Below are positions 7,630 through 15,985 of a stretch of 64,000 nucleotides of DNA, piece by piece. Within the stretch, counting starts at the first letter, position 1. Each line of letters begins with the position of its first letter. The stretch comes from DASVXQ01 sp040414855 (GTDB lineage: Bacteria; Actinomycetota; CALGFH01), in assembly GCA_040414855.1 (NCBI GenBank), contig JBEDUQ010000038.1, positions 77,276-141,275 on the forward strand. The letters run 5' to 3'. A program made the position numbers and the translations under genes. A model generated the notes under the pieces. The model searched no databases, was not told the origin of the DNA, and saw nothing but the letters and a program-made list of their open reading frames with translations.

Positions 7630-8817
7630 TCATCTGAACGGGTTTGCGATCGGGTTGGTGATATCGAGCCACACCACCACCAGCACGAACACGAACAGCA
7701 GGCTGACCGCCACCGCGGCGATCGGTGCCAGCTTGCGCAGGTCGACCTCCCGCCTGGTGATGGCCTGCCAGCCGATCAGCGCGAGGTAGCCGCCGTCCAG
7801 GATCGGTATCGGCAGCAGGTTGAAGATTCCAACGAACACGTTGAACTCGATCAGCAGGATGAGGAACCCCACCCACTGCCCAGCCGAGACCGCCTCGCCG
7901 GCGAGCCGCCCGATGCCGATCAGGCCGACCGGGCCGGATTCTCCTCCTCCGCCACCTCCGCCGCCACCACCGTTACCGCCGCCGGCGGGCGAGCTGTGCA
8001 GGCGGTCGGCGAGGCCCGGGACCAGCCCGCCGATGCCCTTGAACGAGCCGACCACCAGGTCGCCGAACATCTTCCCGCTGGAGGCGACGCCCTCGACCGG
8101 GCCCTTGCGCTCCACGGTGCCGGCCGGGCTGATGCCCAGGAAGCCGTGCGGCTGGCCGTTGGCGTCCCGCTCGACCGCCGGCACCAGCTGAGTGGTGAAC
8201 GACTTGCCGTCACGCTGGTAGCCGATCGTGACCTGCTTGCCGGCCTTGTCGGACAGGACGGCGCGGAGCTGGTCGAAGGTGCTGATCGGCTGGCCGTCGA
8301 TCGAGACGATCTTGTCGCCGACCTTGAGCCCGGCGGCCGCTGCCGGCGCTGGCCGGCCGTCGGTGGTGGTGGCGACGGTGTTCTGGATGGTGGTCGTCGG
8401 CGGCCCGACCTGGAGCCCGATGACGACGATCAGCCCGTAGATGAGCACCAGCGCGACCAGGAAGTGCGTGACCGAGCCGGCCGCCAGCACGATCGCGCGC
8501 TGCCAAGCCGGCTTGTTGCGGAATTGCCGCTCCGGCTCGACCGGCTCAGGCCTCTGGCCGCGCTCCTGCTCGAGGAAATTGCCGTCGAACTCGTGTGGGC
8601 TCATCCCGGCGATCTTGCAGAAGCCACCGAGCGGCAACAGCTTGATGCCGTATTCGGTCTCACCGCGGCGGAACGACCAGAGGGTCTTGCCAAATCCCAG
8701 GAAGAAGCGCTCGACCTTCATACCGAACAGCTTCGCCGTCAGGAAGTGACCGCCTTCGTGAAGGAAGATCGCCAGCATGAGGGCGAAGAGGAACAGCAGG
8801 ATGCCGATCAGACTCAT
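7630..8817 (-). CDS. rseP: Site-2 intramembrane metalloprotease (RseP/Rip1 family)
   Basis: This zinc protease cuts membrane-anchored anti-sigma factors and signal remnants inside the bilayer. The 395 residues show HEGGH at 20-24 in the first helix, a PDZ domain at about 150-235 (AAGLKVGDKIVSIDGQPIS), and the second metal motif NLLPIPILDGG near 332-342. A run of glycines at about 277-290 links the PDZ part to the last helices and is unusually long. The ATG (8815-8817) overlaps the dxr stop in an ATGA; extension further upstream only reads through dxr in another frame. Order dxr-rseP-ispG matches mycobacteria and streptomycetes. Confidence 0.95.
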   Translation of the reverse strand: MSLIGILLFLFALMLAIFLHEGGHFLTAKLFGMKVERFFLGFGKTLWSFRRGETEYGIKLLPLGGFCKIAGMSPHEFDGNFLEQERGQRPEPVEPERQFRNKPAWQRAIVLAAGSVTHFLVALVLIYGLIVVIGLQVGPPTTTIQNTVATTTDGRPAPAAAAGLKVGDKIVSIDGQPISTFDQLRAVLSDKAGKQVTIGYQRDGKSFTTQLVPAVERDANGQPHGFLGISPAGTVERKGPVEGVASSGKMFGDLVVGSFKGIGGLVPGLADRLHSSPAGGGNGGGGGGGGGGESGPVGLIGIGRLAGEAVSAGQWVGFLILLIEFNVFVGIFNLLPIPILDGGYLALIGWQAITRREVDLRKLAPIAAVAVSLLFVFVLVVVWLDITNPIANPFR

Positions 8818-9986
8818 GCGGTCTCCCCGGTGGGGGTCAGGTCTTGAACCAGTGTACGAGCGCGCTCCCGGGACCACTGTTCGGCCGCGAGCACGGAGTC
8901 GAGGTCGACCACGTCGGGTGGCCGGTGGTCGCCGAGCACCTGGCCGACGACCTCGGCGATCTCGGGGAATCGGAGCCGCCCGGCGAGGAAGGCCGCGACC
9001 GCCTCCTCGTTGGCGGCGTTGAGCACGGCGGGCGCCGTCCCGCCGCACCGTCCGGCCGTGATCGCCATGTCGAGCAGCGGGAAGACCTCCCGCTGCACGG
9101 GCTGGAACTCCAGGGTCGACGCCCTGGTCCAGTCCATCCGGCCGATCGGCCTCGAGGAGCGCTCGGGCCAGCCGAGCGCAAGGCCGATCGGCAGCCGCAT
9201 GTCGGGCATGGACAGCTGGGCGATGGTGGCGCCGTCGCGGAACTCGACCATCGCGTGGACGATGCTCTGCGGGTGCACCACCACCTCGATCCGCTCGTAC
9301 GGCAGCTCGAACAGCAGATGGGCCTCGATCACCTCGAGGCCCTTGTTCATGAGCGTCGCGGAGTTGATGGTGATCACCGGGCCCATCCGCCAGGTCGGGT
9401 GCGCGAGGGCCTGCTCGGGCGTCACCTCGGCCAGCTCCGCGGCCGAACGGCCCCGGAACGGGCCGCCCGAGGCGGTGATGACCAGCCTGGCGACCTCGCT
9501 GGGGGCGCCGGCGCGCAGGCACTGGGCGAGGGCGGAGTGCTCGGAGTCGACCGGGACGATCTGCCCCGGGCGGGCTCGGGAGGCGACCAGCGGGCCGCCG
9601 ACGATCAGGCTCTCCTTGTTCGCCAGCGCGAGCCGCCGGTCGGTCTCCAGGGCCCGCAGGGTCGGCAGCAGGCCGACCGAGCCGGTCACGCCGTTGAGCA
9701 CCACGTCGGCGTCGTCCAGCGCCGCCAGCTCCCCCATCGCCTCCTGGCCGACCTCGAGCCGGCAGCCGGGCGGCAGGTCGCGGGCGAGCTGGGCGGCCTC
9801 GGCCTCGTCCACCAGCGCGACCACCTCCGGCCGCAGCTCGCGCGCCTGGGCGGCCAGCCGCGCGGCCGAGCGCCTGGCGGCCAGGGCGACCACCTTGAAG
9901 CGGCCGTCGGCCTCCCGGATGACCTCCACGGCCTGCTCGCCGATCGAGCCGGTCGACCCGAGGAGGGCGACCCCGGTAGCACTCAT
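8814..9986 (-). CDS. dxr: 1-deoxy-D-xylulose 5-phosphate reductoisomerase
   Basis: Dxr makes MEP from DXP with NADPH, the committed step of the MEP isoprenoid pathway. The 390 residues start with the Rossmann motif LLGSTGSIGEQAVEVI and contain NKESLIVGG near 125, the substrate/metal region SEHSALAQCL near 150 and the flexible-loop region INSATLMNKGLEVIEAHLLF. Length and motifs are normal. The ATG overlaps the rlmN stop by four bases and its own stop overlaps the rseP start, so three genes are translationally linked. Confidence 0.97.
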   Translation of the reverse strand: MSATGVALLGSTGSIGEQAVEVIREADGRFKVVALAARRSAARLAAQARELRPEVVALVDEAEAAQLARDLPPGCRLEVGQEAMGELAALDDADVVLNGVTGSVGLLPTLRALETDRRLALANKESLIVGGPLVASRARPGQIVPVDSEHSALAQCLRAGAPSEVARLVITASGGPFRGRSAAELAEVTPEQALAHPTWRMGPVITINSATLMNKGLEVIEAHLLFELPYERIEVVVHPQSIVHAMVEFRDGATIAQLSMPDMRLPIGLALGWPERSSRPIGRMDWTRASTLEFQPVQREVFPLLDMAITAGRCGGTAPAVLNAANEEAVAAFLAGRLRFPEIAEVVGQVLGDHRPPDVVDLDSVLAAEQWSRERARTLVQDLTPTGETA

Positions 9987-11248
9987 CGAACCGCCTCCTC
10001 GCCGGTCGGGCGCGCGGCCCCCGCTGGCACACGGGCCGGCCGGGACGCCGGGGCAGCCACCTCGACCGTCCGTCCTGGCCGTCCGACCGAGGTGCGGAGC
10101 TGGCCGCAGGCCGCGGCGATGCCGACGCCGCGGTTGGCGCGGACGCTCACCGCGAGGCCGTGCGCGGCGACCACCTCGCGGAAGCGCTCCACGGCGGCGC
10201 GTGACGGGGTCTCCAGACCGAGCCCGGGGGTCGGGTTGTAGGGGATCAGGTTGACGTGCGCCGCGTGCCCGCCGGAGCCGGGCATACGCAGCGGCGACAG
10301 CAGCCGCCCCAGCGCCTCCGCCTGGTCGGCGCCGTCGTTGAGGTCGCGGATGAGGGCGTACTCGAACGAGACCCTGCGCCGGGTCGCGGCCACGTAGGCG
10401 CGCACCGCCTCGATCAGATCGGCGATCGGCCAGCTGTGGTTGAGCGGGACCAGCCGCGAGCGCAACTCGTCGGTGCCGGCGTGGATCGAGATCGCCAGGT
10501 TGACCGGCAGCCGCTCGCGGGCGGCGCGGTGGATGCCCGGCACCAGCCCGACCGTCGAGATGGTGATCCCCCTCGCGGACAGGCCGAAGCCCTCGTGGAT
10601 GCGCCAGGCGGCCCGCCAGGTGGCCGCGGGGTTGGCGAACGGCTCGCCCATGCCCATGAACACCACGTTGGTCAGGTGGTCGGGCGCCGACGGGTCAGGG
10701 CGCAGCTGGTCCAGGGCGCCCCAGACGCGGGCGACCTGCTCGACCACCTCGCCGGCGGACAGGTTGCGGGTGAAGCCGAACTGGCCGGTGGCGCAGAAGG
10801 TGCAGCCCATCGCGCAGCCCGCCTGGGTTGAGATGCACAGGGTCGCGCGGCCCTGGCGGCCACGCTCCTCCTCGGGCTCGGCGCCGTCCGCGTCCGGCGC
10901 GGGCGGGTAGGCGGGCGGGTAGAACATCAGCACCGACTCGACGCTGTCGCCGCCCTGGAGGCCGAACAGGAACTTGTGGGTCCAGCCGTCGTCGCCGACC
11001 TGGTGGCGCTCCAGGACCAGCCCGGCCTCGGGCAGCCGCTCCCTGAGGTACTCGCGGAAGCCGGCCGGCAGGTCGGTCATGGCCTCGGGGTCGGCGACCT
11101 TGCGCCGGTCGAGCTGCTGGGCGAGCTGGCGCGACCGGTAGGCGGGCTGGCCGGCGTCGCTGGCCAGGCGCGCGAGGTCGGCCGGCTCGAGGTCGTACCA
11201 CGACCGCGGTTCGCCGGCGCTCGGAACGGCCACGCGACCGTCCGTCAT
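9983..11248 (-). CDS. rlmN: Dual-specificity 23S rRNA/tRNA adenine-C2 methyltransferase
   Basis: RlmN is a radical-SAM enzyme that methylates A2503 of 23S rRNA and A37 of some tRNAs. The 421-residue protein has the cluster motif CAMGCTFCATGQ (CxxxCxxC), the SAM-binding MGMGEPFANP, and the C-terminal methyl-carrying cysteine in GIAAACGQL. I chose the ATG at 11246-11248, which overlaps the cdsA stop as ATGA; an upstream GTG would add eight residues. A 40-residue Ala/Pro/Arg-rich tail extends past the usual end and overlaps dxr. Placement between cdsA and dxr is typical for actinobacteria. Confidence 0.95.
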   Translation of the reverse strand: MTDGRVAVPSAGEPRSWYDLEPADLARLASDAGQPAYRSRQLAQQLDRRKVADPEAMTDLPAGFREYLRERLPEAGLVLERHQVGDDGWTHKFLFGLQGGDSVESVLMFYPPAYPPAPDADGAEPEEERGRQGRATLCISTQAGCAMGCTFCATGQFGFTRNLSAGEVVEQVARVWGALDQLRPDPSAPDHLTNVVFMGMGEPFANPAATWRAAWRIHEGFGLSARGITISTVGLVPGIHRAARERLPVNLAISIHAGTDELRSRLVPLNHSWPIADLIEAVRAYVAATRRRVSFEYALIRDLNDGADQAEALGRLLSPLRMPGSGGHAAHVNLIPYNPTPGLGLETPSRAAVERFREVVAAHGLAVSVRANRGVGIAAACGQLRTSVGRPGRTVEVAAPASRPARVPAGAARPTGEEAVR

Positions 11249-12126
11249 GGGGTGCGAAGCAGGTTGAACCATGCCATCACGTAGTAGAGCACTGGAGCCA
11301 TGAACAAAAGCGCGTCGATCCGGTCGAGCATGCCACCATGCCCAGGCAGGATCGAGCCCATGTCCTTCACCGCCAGGTCACGCTTGAGCATCGACTCGGA
11401 CAGGTCGCCGAGCGGGGCCACCACGCAGGTGAACGCCGCCAGCACCAAGCCCGACGCGAAGCTCCAAGGTTGCCACAACGGGATCAGGAACGCTCCGGCC
11501 GCCAACGTGGCCACGGTCGCGCCCGCCGCGCCCTCCCAGGACTTGTTCGGCGATACCGCCGGCGCCATCGGATGCCGGCCGACCAGCACCCCGGTCGCGT
11601 AGGCGAAGGTGTCGTACACGACGGTGAGGATCGCGTAGGCGAGGATCGCGCCGACGTAGTGGGGAGCCTGCCGAACCACCAGCGACAGGTGCGCCGCCAT
11701 GAAGGGCACGTAGACGGCGGCCAGCACGGTGGCGGCGACGTTCCTGGTGACCTCGGTGCGCTGGCGGTCCACCAGGTACCACGCGAAGGCCGCCAGGATC
11801 GTCAGCAGCAGGCCGAGCGAGAGGGCCGACGGGCCCTCGAAATAGGCGCCGAGCACCAGCACCGCCGCGGTGGCCAGCACCACCGGCTCCGCGGGCCGGG
11901 TGGCGCGCGCCCGCAGTACCGCGAGCAGCTCGAGCAGCGCGAGGATGACGATGACCAGCAGGAACGCGACGAACGCCGGGCGCGAGAAGATCAGCGTGCC
12001 GATCAGCGCGCCGCCGAGCAGCACGCCGGTGCCGATCGCAAGGGGCAGGTTGCGGCCGGCCTTGCGCGGTCGCCGTGGTTCCTCCGGCTGGGGCGCAGGC
12101 TCCTCGACCGGTGCCGGGTCAGCCAT
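11245..12126 (-). CDS. cdsA: Phosphatidate cytidylyltransferase (CDP-DAG synthase)
   Basis: CdsA makes CDP-diacylglycerol, precursor of all phospholipids, at the membrane. The 293-residue protein has about eight hydrophobic helices and the C-terminal signature SMLKRDLAVKDMGSILPGHG followed by GMLDRIDAL (about 243-270). A polar Pro/Glu-rich N-terminus of 25 residues precedes the first helix. ATG at 12124-12126 lies 30 bases after the frr stop. Part of the rpsB-tsf-pyrH-frr-cdsA run. Confidence 0.96.
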   Translation of the reverse strand: MADPAPVEEPAPQPEEPRRPRKAGRNLPLAIGTGVLLGGALIGTLIFSRPAFVAFLLVIVILALLELLAVLRARATRPAEPVVLATAAVLVLGAYFEGPSALSLGLLLTILAAFAWYLVDRQRTEVTRNVAATVLAAVYVPFMAAHLSLVVRQAPHYVGAILAYAILTVVYDTFAYATGVLVGRHPMAPAVSPNKSWEGAAGATVATLAAGAFLIPLWQPWSFASGLVLAAFTCVVAPLGDLSESMLKRDLAVKDMGSILPGHGGMLDRIDALLFMAPVLYYVMAWFNLLRTP

Positions 12127-12156
12127 GGCGTCCCCGGGGCCTGCCCTCCATGCCGC

Positions 12157-12714
12157 CTACACCTCGAGCAGCTCCCGCTCCTTGTGCTGGAGCAGGGAGT
12201 CCACTTCGCCGACGAACTTGTCCGTCAACTGCTGGACTCGCTGCTCAGCACGGCGCAGCTCGTCCTGGGAGATCTCTCCGTCCTTCTCCAGCCGCTCCAG
12301 CTGCTCCTTGGCGTGCCGGCGGACGTTGCGGATGCTGGTCCGGGACTCCTCGGCCCGCGTCTTCGCCAGCTTCACGTACTCCTTGCGGCGCTCCTCGGTC
12401 AGGGGCGGGAAGGCGAGCCGGATCACCTGGCCGTCGTTCGCGGGGTTGATGCCGAGGTCGGAATTGCGGATGGCCTTCTCGATGCCGGCGGTCGCATTGC
12501 GGTCGTACGGCGACACGACCAGGAGCCGTGCCTCGGGGGCGGCGATCGACGCGAGCTGCTGGAGTGGGGTCGGGGTGCCGTAATAGTCGACGTTGAGGCG
12601 GCCGATGAGGGCCGGGTTCGCGCGACCGGTGCGGATCCCGCTGAAGTCCTCCTTGGCGACGTCGATGGCGCGGCTCATCCTGGACTCGGCGTCTCGCAGG
12701 GTGTCCTCGATCAT
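12157..12714 (-). CDS. frr: Ribosome recycling factor
   Basis: RRF splits post-termination ribosomes together with EF-G. The 185-residue protein matches the family from end to end: IRTGRANPALIGRLNVDYYG, SPYDRNATAGIEKAIRNSDL and LTEERRKEYVKLAKTRAEES, then the long coiled helices. The start is the ATG at 12712-12714 with gaggggag upstream; the frame stays open upstream only through pyrH. It follows pyrH by 14 bases, the order conserved across most bacteria. Confidence 0.97.
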   Translation of the reverse strand: MIEDTLRDAESRMSRAIDVAKEDFSGIRTGRANPALIGRLNVDYYGTPTPLQQLASIAAPEARLLVVSPYDRNATAGIEKAIRNSDLGINPANDGQVIRLAFPPLTEERRKEYVKLAKTRAEESRTSIRNVRRHAKEQLERLEKDGEISQDELRRAEQRVQQLTDKFVGEVDSLLQHKERELLEV

Positions 12715-12728
12715 GTGCGCTCCCCTCG

Positions 12729-13547
12729 TCACTGGGTTTGGCCGGTGCGGCCGTCCTCGAGCTCGTCCGGGAAGTCCGCACTTGCGCCCACGATCGTCCC
12801 GATCGGCTCGCCGCACACCGCACGCCGGATGTTTCCTTCGGTGAGCAGGTCGAACACGATGATGGGGAGATCGTTGTCTTTGCACAAGGACAGCGCGGTC
12901 GTGTCCATCACCTTGAGCTCGCGGCGGATCGCCTCGAGGTAGTCGAGATGCGCGAACTTGCGGGCACCCGGATGCTTCTTGGGGTCCGCCTCGTAGACCC
13001 CGTCGACGCCGTTCTTCGCCATCAGGATCGCCTCGGCGCTGATCTCCAGCGCCCGCTGCGCCGCGGTGGTGTCGGTCGAGAAGTACGGCACACCCAGGCC
13101 GGCGGCGAAGATCACGATCCTGCCCTTCTCGAGGTGCCGAATCGCCCGCCGGGGGATGTAGGGCTCCCCGATCTGGGTCATCTGGATCGCCGTCTGGAGG
13201 CGGGTCTCGATGCCGCGCCGCTCCAGGGTGTCCTGGAGCGCGAGCGAGTTGATCACTGTGCCTAGGATGCCCATGTAGTCGGCCCGGTTCCGGTCCATGC
13301 CGACCTTGGCCGCCGCCTCGCCGCGGACGATGTTGCCGCCACCGACCACGACCGTGACCTGCACGCCCAGGTCGTTGACCTCGGCGAGCTGGGCGGCGAT
13401 GCCCGAGATCTTGTCGAAGTCGAGCCCGAAGCCGCCGTCGTCGCCGGCGAACGCCTCGCCGGAGAGCTTGACCAGCACCCGGTCGTACCGGGGTTTGCCG
13501 GTGCATGGCCTCACCACAGGCTGATCACCCGCGATCACGAAGGCCAC
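12729..13547 (-). CDS. pyrH: Uridylate kinase (UMP kinase)
   Basis: PyrH phosphorylates UMP to UDP; bacterial enzymes are hexamers regulated by GTP and UTP. Motifs are VLVKLSGEAFAG, VVGGGNIVRG and the GVYEADPKKHP acceptor loop. The GTG at 13545-13547 has an aggagg eight bases upstream, which decides the start. It leaves an N-terminal extension of about 20 residues (VAFVIAGDQPVVRPCTGKP) before the conserved core, longer than usual, and a polar C-terminal tail of about 12 residues. An internal GTG closer to the core is possible. Confidence 0.95.
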   Translation of the reverse strand: MAFVIAGDQPVVRPCTGKPRYDRVLVKLSGEAFAGDDGGFGLDFDKISGIAAQLAEVNDLGVQVTVVVGGGNIVRGEAAAKVGMDRNRADYMGILGTVINSLALQDTLERRGIETRLQTAIQMTQIGEPYIPRRAIRHLEKGRIVIFAAGLGVPYFSTDTTAAQRALEISAEAILMAKNGVDGVYEADPKKHPGARKFAHLDYLEAIRRELKVMDTTALSLCKDNDLPIIVFDLLTEGNIRRAVCGEPIGTIVGASADFPDELEDGRTGQTQ

Positions 13548-13660
13548 CTGCGCTTCCTCCTGGAGGTCGACCCCATGCGCCCGATATGTCCCTCCATCCT
13601 GCGCCAGCCCTTCAGGCCCAGCTCTTCCCACACGTTCCCGACTTCCCGCTTCGCGGCCCT

Positions 13661-13747
13661 CTCAGCCATTCCGTCTTCGCCAGGGTCCTGTCATCCATTC
13701 CGTCCGGGGCAGCGTTCCATCAGCCGTTCCGTCCCTGACAGCCTACG
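13661..13747. repeat. Three 29-bp tandem repeats upstream of pyrH
   Basis: Units start at 13661, 13690 and 13719, exactly 29 bases apart. Each begins with a near-identical 15-mer (minus strand: gacggaatggctgag, gacggaatggatgac, gacggaacggctgat) and continues with diverged sequence. They fill the tsf-pyrH gap, 115 to 200 bases before the pyrH start. Regular spacing suggests either tandem duplication or an array of binding sites. Confidence 0.7.
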
Positions 13748-13753
13748 GTGACA

Positions 13754-13778
13754 GGTCGGGCCGCGCGGCGACCCGACC
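13754..13778 (-). terminator. Hairpin after tsf, probable terminator
   Basis: Arms ggtcggg and cccgacc surround an 11-base loop that can itself pair (ccgc/gcgg). It starts 14 bases past the tsf stop. No T-run follows, as is common for actinobacterial terminators, so it might instead be a processing or stabilising hairpin. Confidence 0.5.
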
Positions 13779-13791
13779 GCGATCACCCAGG

Positions 13792-14400
13792 TTAGGCGTC
13801 GTCGCCCACCTTGAACCGCGTGAACCGGCGCAGCACGATCCGCTCGCGCACCCGGTTGGAAGTCTCGTCGATCAGCTCCTGGAGGGTCCTGCCCTGGTCG
13901 CGGACGAACCCCTGCTCCAGCAGCACGACCTGCTTGTAGAAGTCGTTCAGCTTGCCATCGACGATCCGCTCGACGATGTGGTCAGGCTTGCCCTCGGCCT
14001 GCGACGCGTAGATCTTCCGCTCCTGCTGCACCAGCTCGTCGGGAACCTCGTCTCGGGTGATGTAGGACGGGTCGGACCAGGCGATGTGCAGCGCGATGTC
14101 GCGGGCGAGGTTCCGGAACTCGTCGGTGTTGGCGACGAAGTCGGTCTCGCAGTCCAACTCGACCAGCACGCCCAGCTTCGGCGGCAGGTTCGGGTCCGGC
14201 GTGTGCAGGTAGGACTCAATGACGCCCTCGCTGGCAGCGCGGCCCGCGCGCTTCGAGATGCCGGCCTTGCCGGCCTCGCGCAGGATCTGCCTTGCCCTCT
14301 CGAAGTCGCCATCCGCCTCTTGCAATGCCCGCTTGCAGTCCATCATGCCCGCGCCAGTGGCGTCGCGCAGGGCCTTGACCTGGGCGGAGGTGATCTCCAT
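13792..14400 (-). CDS. tsf: Elongation factor Ts
   Basis: EF-Ts exchanges GDP for GTP on EF-Tu. The 202-residue protein carries LRDATGAGMMDCKRALQEA (N-terminal UBA-like signature) and the core TDFVANTDEF. It is of the short single-core kind, around 200 residues, as in several actinobacteria and thermophiles, rather than the longer E. coli form. I chose the ATG at 14398-14400, with aaggag 11 bases upstream; a TTG three codons earlier is too close to that site. It follows rpsB, with a very strong hairpin in the gap. Confidence 0.95.
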   Translation of the reverse strand: MEITSAQVKALRDATGAGMMDCKRALQEADGDFERARQILREAGKAGISKRAGRAASEGVIESYLHTPDPNLPPKLGVLVELDCETDFVANTDEFRNLARDIALHIAWSDPSYITRDEVPDELVQQERKIYASQAEGKPDHIVERIVDGKLNDFYKQVVLLEQGFVRDQGRTLQELIDETSNRVRERIVLRRFTRFKVGDDA

Positions 14401-14432
14401 CTCGAACAATGCTCCTTCTTCTTGATCTTCCG

Positions 14433-14474
14433 CCGTCCCGCCGGCGCGCCGGGGGCGGCGCGCTCGGCGGACGG
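14433..14474 (-). promoter_or_regulatory. Very strong hairpin between rpsB and tsf
   Basis: Long arms (plus strand ccgtcccgccggcgcgcc and, after about six bases, ggcgcgctcggcggacgg) pair over roughly 17 base pairs with one bulge on each side. It lies 55 bases past the rpsB stop and 33 bases before the tsf start. It could be a partial terminator or an RNA processing site that sets different levels of S2 and EF-Ts. Confidence 0.6.
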
Positions 14475-14528
14475 CTTCGTCTTCTGCCCGCTCTGCCCTC
14501 TTCGCGCGTGCGCGGAGGGCAAGCGACC

Positions 14529-15710
14529 TCAGGACTTGTCTTCGCCCTCGCCGGTCCCGGAGCCCGAGCCCTCGGGGGTGGCCTCGGCGTTCGCCTCGGC
14601 CGTCGAGCCCTCGGCGGCGGTCTCCGCGTTTGCCTCGGCCGTCGAGCCCTCGGCGGCGTCGGTGGACTCGCTGGTCTCGGTGGTCTCAGTGGCGGCCGGC
14701 GTGGTCGAGGCCTCGTCGCCGGTGGCGGTTGCGGTGGGCTCGCCCGTCGAAGGAGCCGCGCCGTTGGCGGCCGGCGTCGCCCCGCCCTCGGCCGGAGCCT
14801 CGGCCCGCCCGGCGGAGCGTGTCGAGCGACGAGCGGTGCTCGGGGCGGCGGTCGCCGTCGAGGCCGCCGACGTCTGGGCGGGGCCGCTGGCGGTCGCGCC
14901 GGCGCCCTGTGCCTCGCCCGACTCCAGCAGCTCGCGCTCCCACTCGGCGAGCGGCTCCTCGTCGGCAGGGCTGGCCGCAACCGGGGCGGTGCCCTCCTTG
15001 GCGGCGCTCTCCGCGCCGTAGACCGCGCGCAGCCGCAGGCCCTCGGCGACCGCGTCGGCCACGATGCGGGTCAGCAGGCTGCCCGCCCGGATGGCGTCGT
15101 CGTTGCCGGGGATCGGGTAGTCGACCTCGTCGGGATCGCAGTTGGTGTCGAGGATCGCGACCACGGGGATGCCGAGCTTGCGAGCCTCGGTGACGGCGAT
15201 GTGCTCCTTGCGCGTGTCCACCACCCAGACAGCGGCCGGCGGGCGGGTCATGTCCCTGATGCCGCCCAGGTTCCGCTCGAGCTTCTCGCGCTCGTGCCGC
15301 AGCCGCAGGACCTCCTTCTTGGGGAGGACATCCATGCCGCCGGTGGTCTCCATCGCCTCGAGCTCCTTCAGGCGCTGGAGCCGCCGGTAGATGGTGGTGA
15401 AGTTGGTGAGCATGCCGCCGAGCCAACGGTAGTTGACGAACGGCATCGCGACCCGCTCGGCCTGGCCCTTGATCGCCTCCTGCGCCTGCTTCTTGGTGCC
15501 GACGAACAGGACCGTGCCGCCCTTGGCCACCGTGTCGCGCAGGAACGCGAAGGTGGTCTCGATCGACATCATGGTCTTTTGGAGGTCGATGATGTAGATG
15601 CCGTTGCGCTCACCGTAGATGAAGCGCTTCATCTTGGGGTTCCAGCGGCGCGTCTGGTGACCGAAGTGGACGCCAGCTTCCAAGAGCTGCCGCATGGTGA
15701 CGACTGCCAA
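14529..15710 (-). CDS. rpsB: 30S ribosomal protein S2 with long low-complexity C-terminal tail
   Basis: S2 is a late-assembling protein of the 30S subunit. The core (residues 1-240) is canonical: AVVTMRQLLEAGVHFGHQTR, GERNGIYIIDLQKTM, RWLGGMLTNFTTIYRR and AILDTNCDPDEVDYPIPGND. The start is a TTG at 15708-15710 with gggagg six bases upstream, giving the usual actinobacterial MAVVTMRQ terminus. After about residue 245 comes an Ala/Thr/Glu/Ser-rich tail of some 150 residues, including a tandem AAEGSTAEANAE repeat, bringing the protein to 393 residues. Most S2 proteins end near 230-300. It is first in the rpsB-tsf-pyrH-frr run. Confidence 0.96.
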   Translation of the reverse strand: MAVVTMRQLLEAGVHFGHQTRRWNPKMKRFIYGERNGIYIIDLQKTMMSIETTFAFLRDTVAKGGTVLFVGTKKQAQEAIKGQAERVAMPFVNYRWLGGMLTNFTTIYRRLQRLKELEAMETTGGMDVLPKKEVLRLRHEREKLERNLGGIRDMTRPPAAVWVVDTRKEHIAVTEARKLGIPVVAILDTNCDPDEVDYPIPGNDDAIRAGSLLTRIVADAVAEGLRLRAVYGAESAAKEGTAPVAASPADEEPLAEWERELLESGEAQGAGATASGPAQTSAASTATAAPSTARRSTRSAGRAEAPAEGGATPAANGAAPSTGEPTATATGDEASTTPAATETTETSESTDAAEGSTAEANAETAAEGSTAEANAEATPEGSGSGTGEGEDKS

Positions 15711-15888
15711 GGTAATCCTCCCTGGTTGATACCGGTTTGGCCTCTGCCTGCCCTGCGTCCCACGGTCGTCGAGTCGTAGGGGTTGCCGGGAATCCCGACC
15801 CGCTCCACGTGGGAAGCGGGCACCGATCGAGTTCCCGTAGACAGGCGTGCGTTGTAGCCCGGGAGAGCCCAGGCCCGGGCGGACGATA
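15711..15888 (-). promoter_or_regulatory. rpsB leader with candidate -10 TATCGT
   Basis: On the minus strand TATCGT (15883-15888) is a likely -10 box, with no convincing -35. The leader of about 165 bases that follows contains inverted pairs such as cccggg/cccggg (about 15856-15878) and cccgct/agcggg, and ends in the gggagg ribosome binding site. Autoregulation of rpsB by S2 through its leader is known in other bacteria; here it is inference. Confidence 0.4.
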
Positions 15889-15985
15889 GCACAGCACGCC
15901 ACTCCACCGCCTCGACCGAGATGCACGAATCTCCCGCACCCGCATGCTCACCCGCGCCAGGCTGGTCGGCGGGGTCAGCGGAGGA

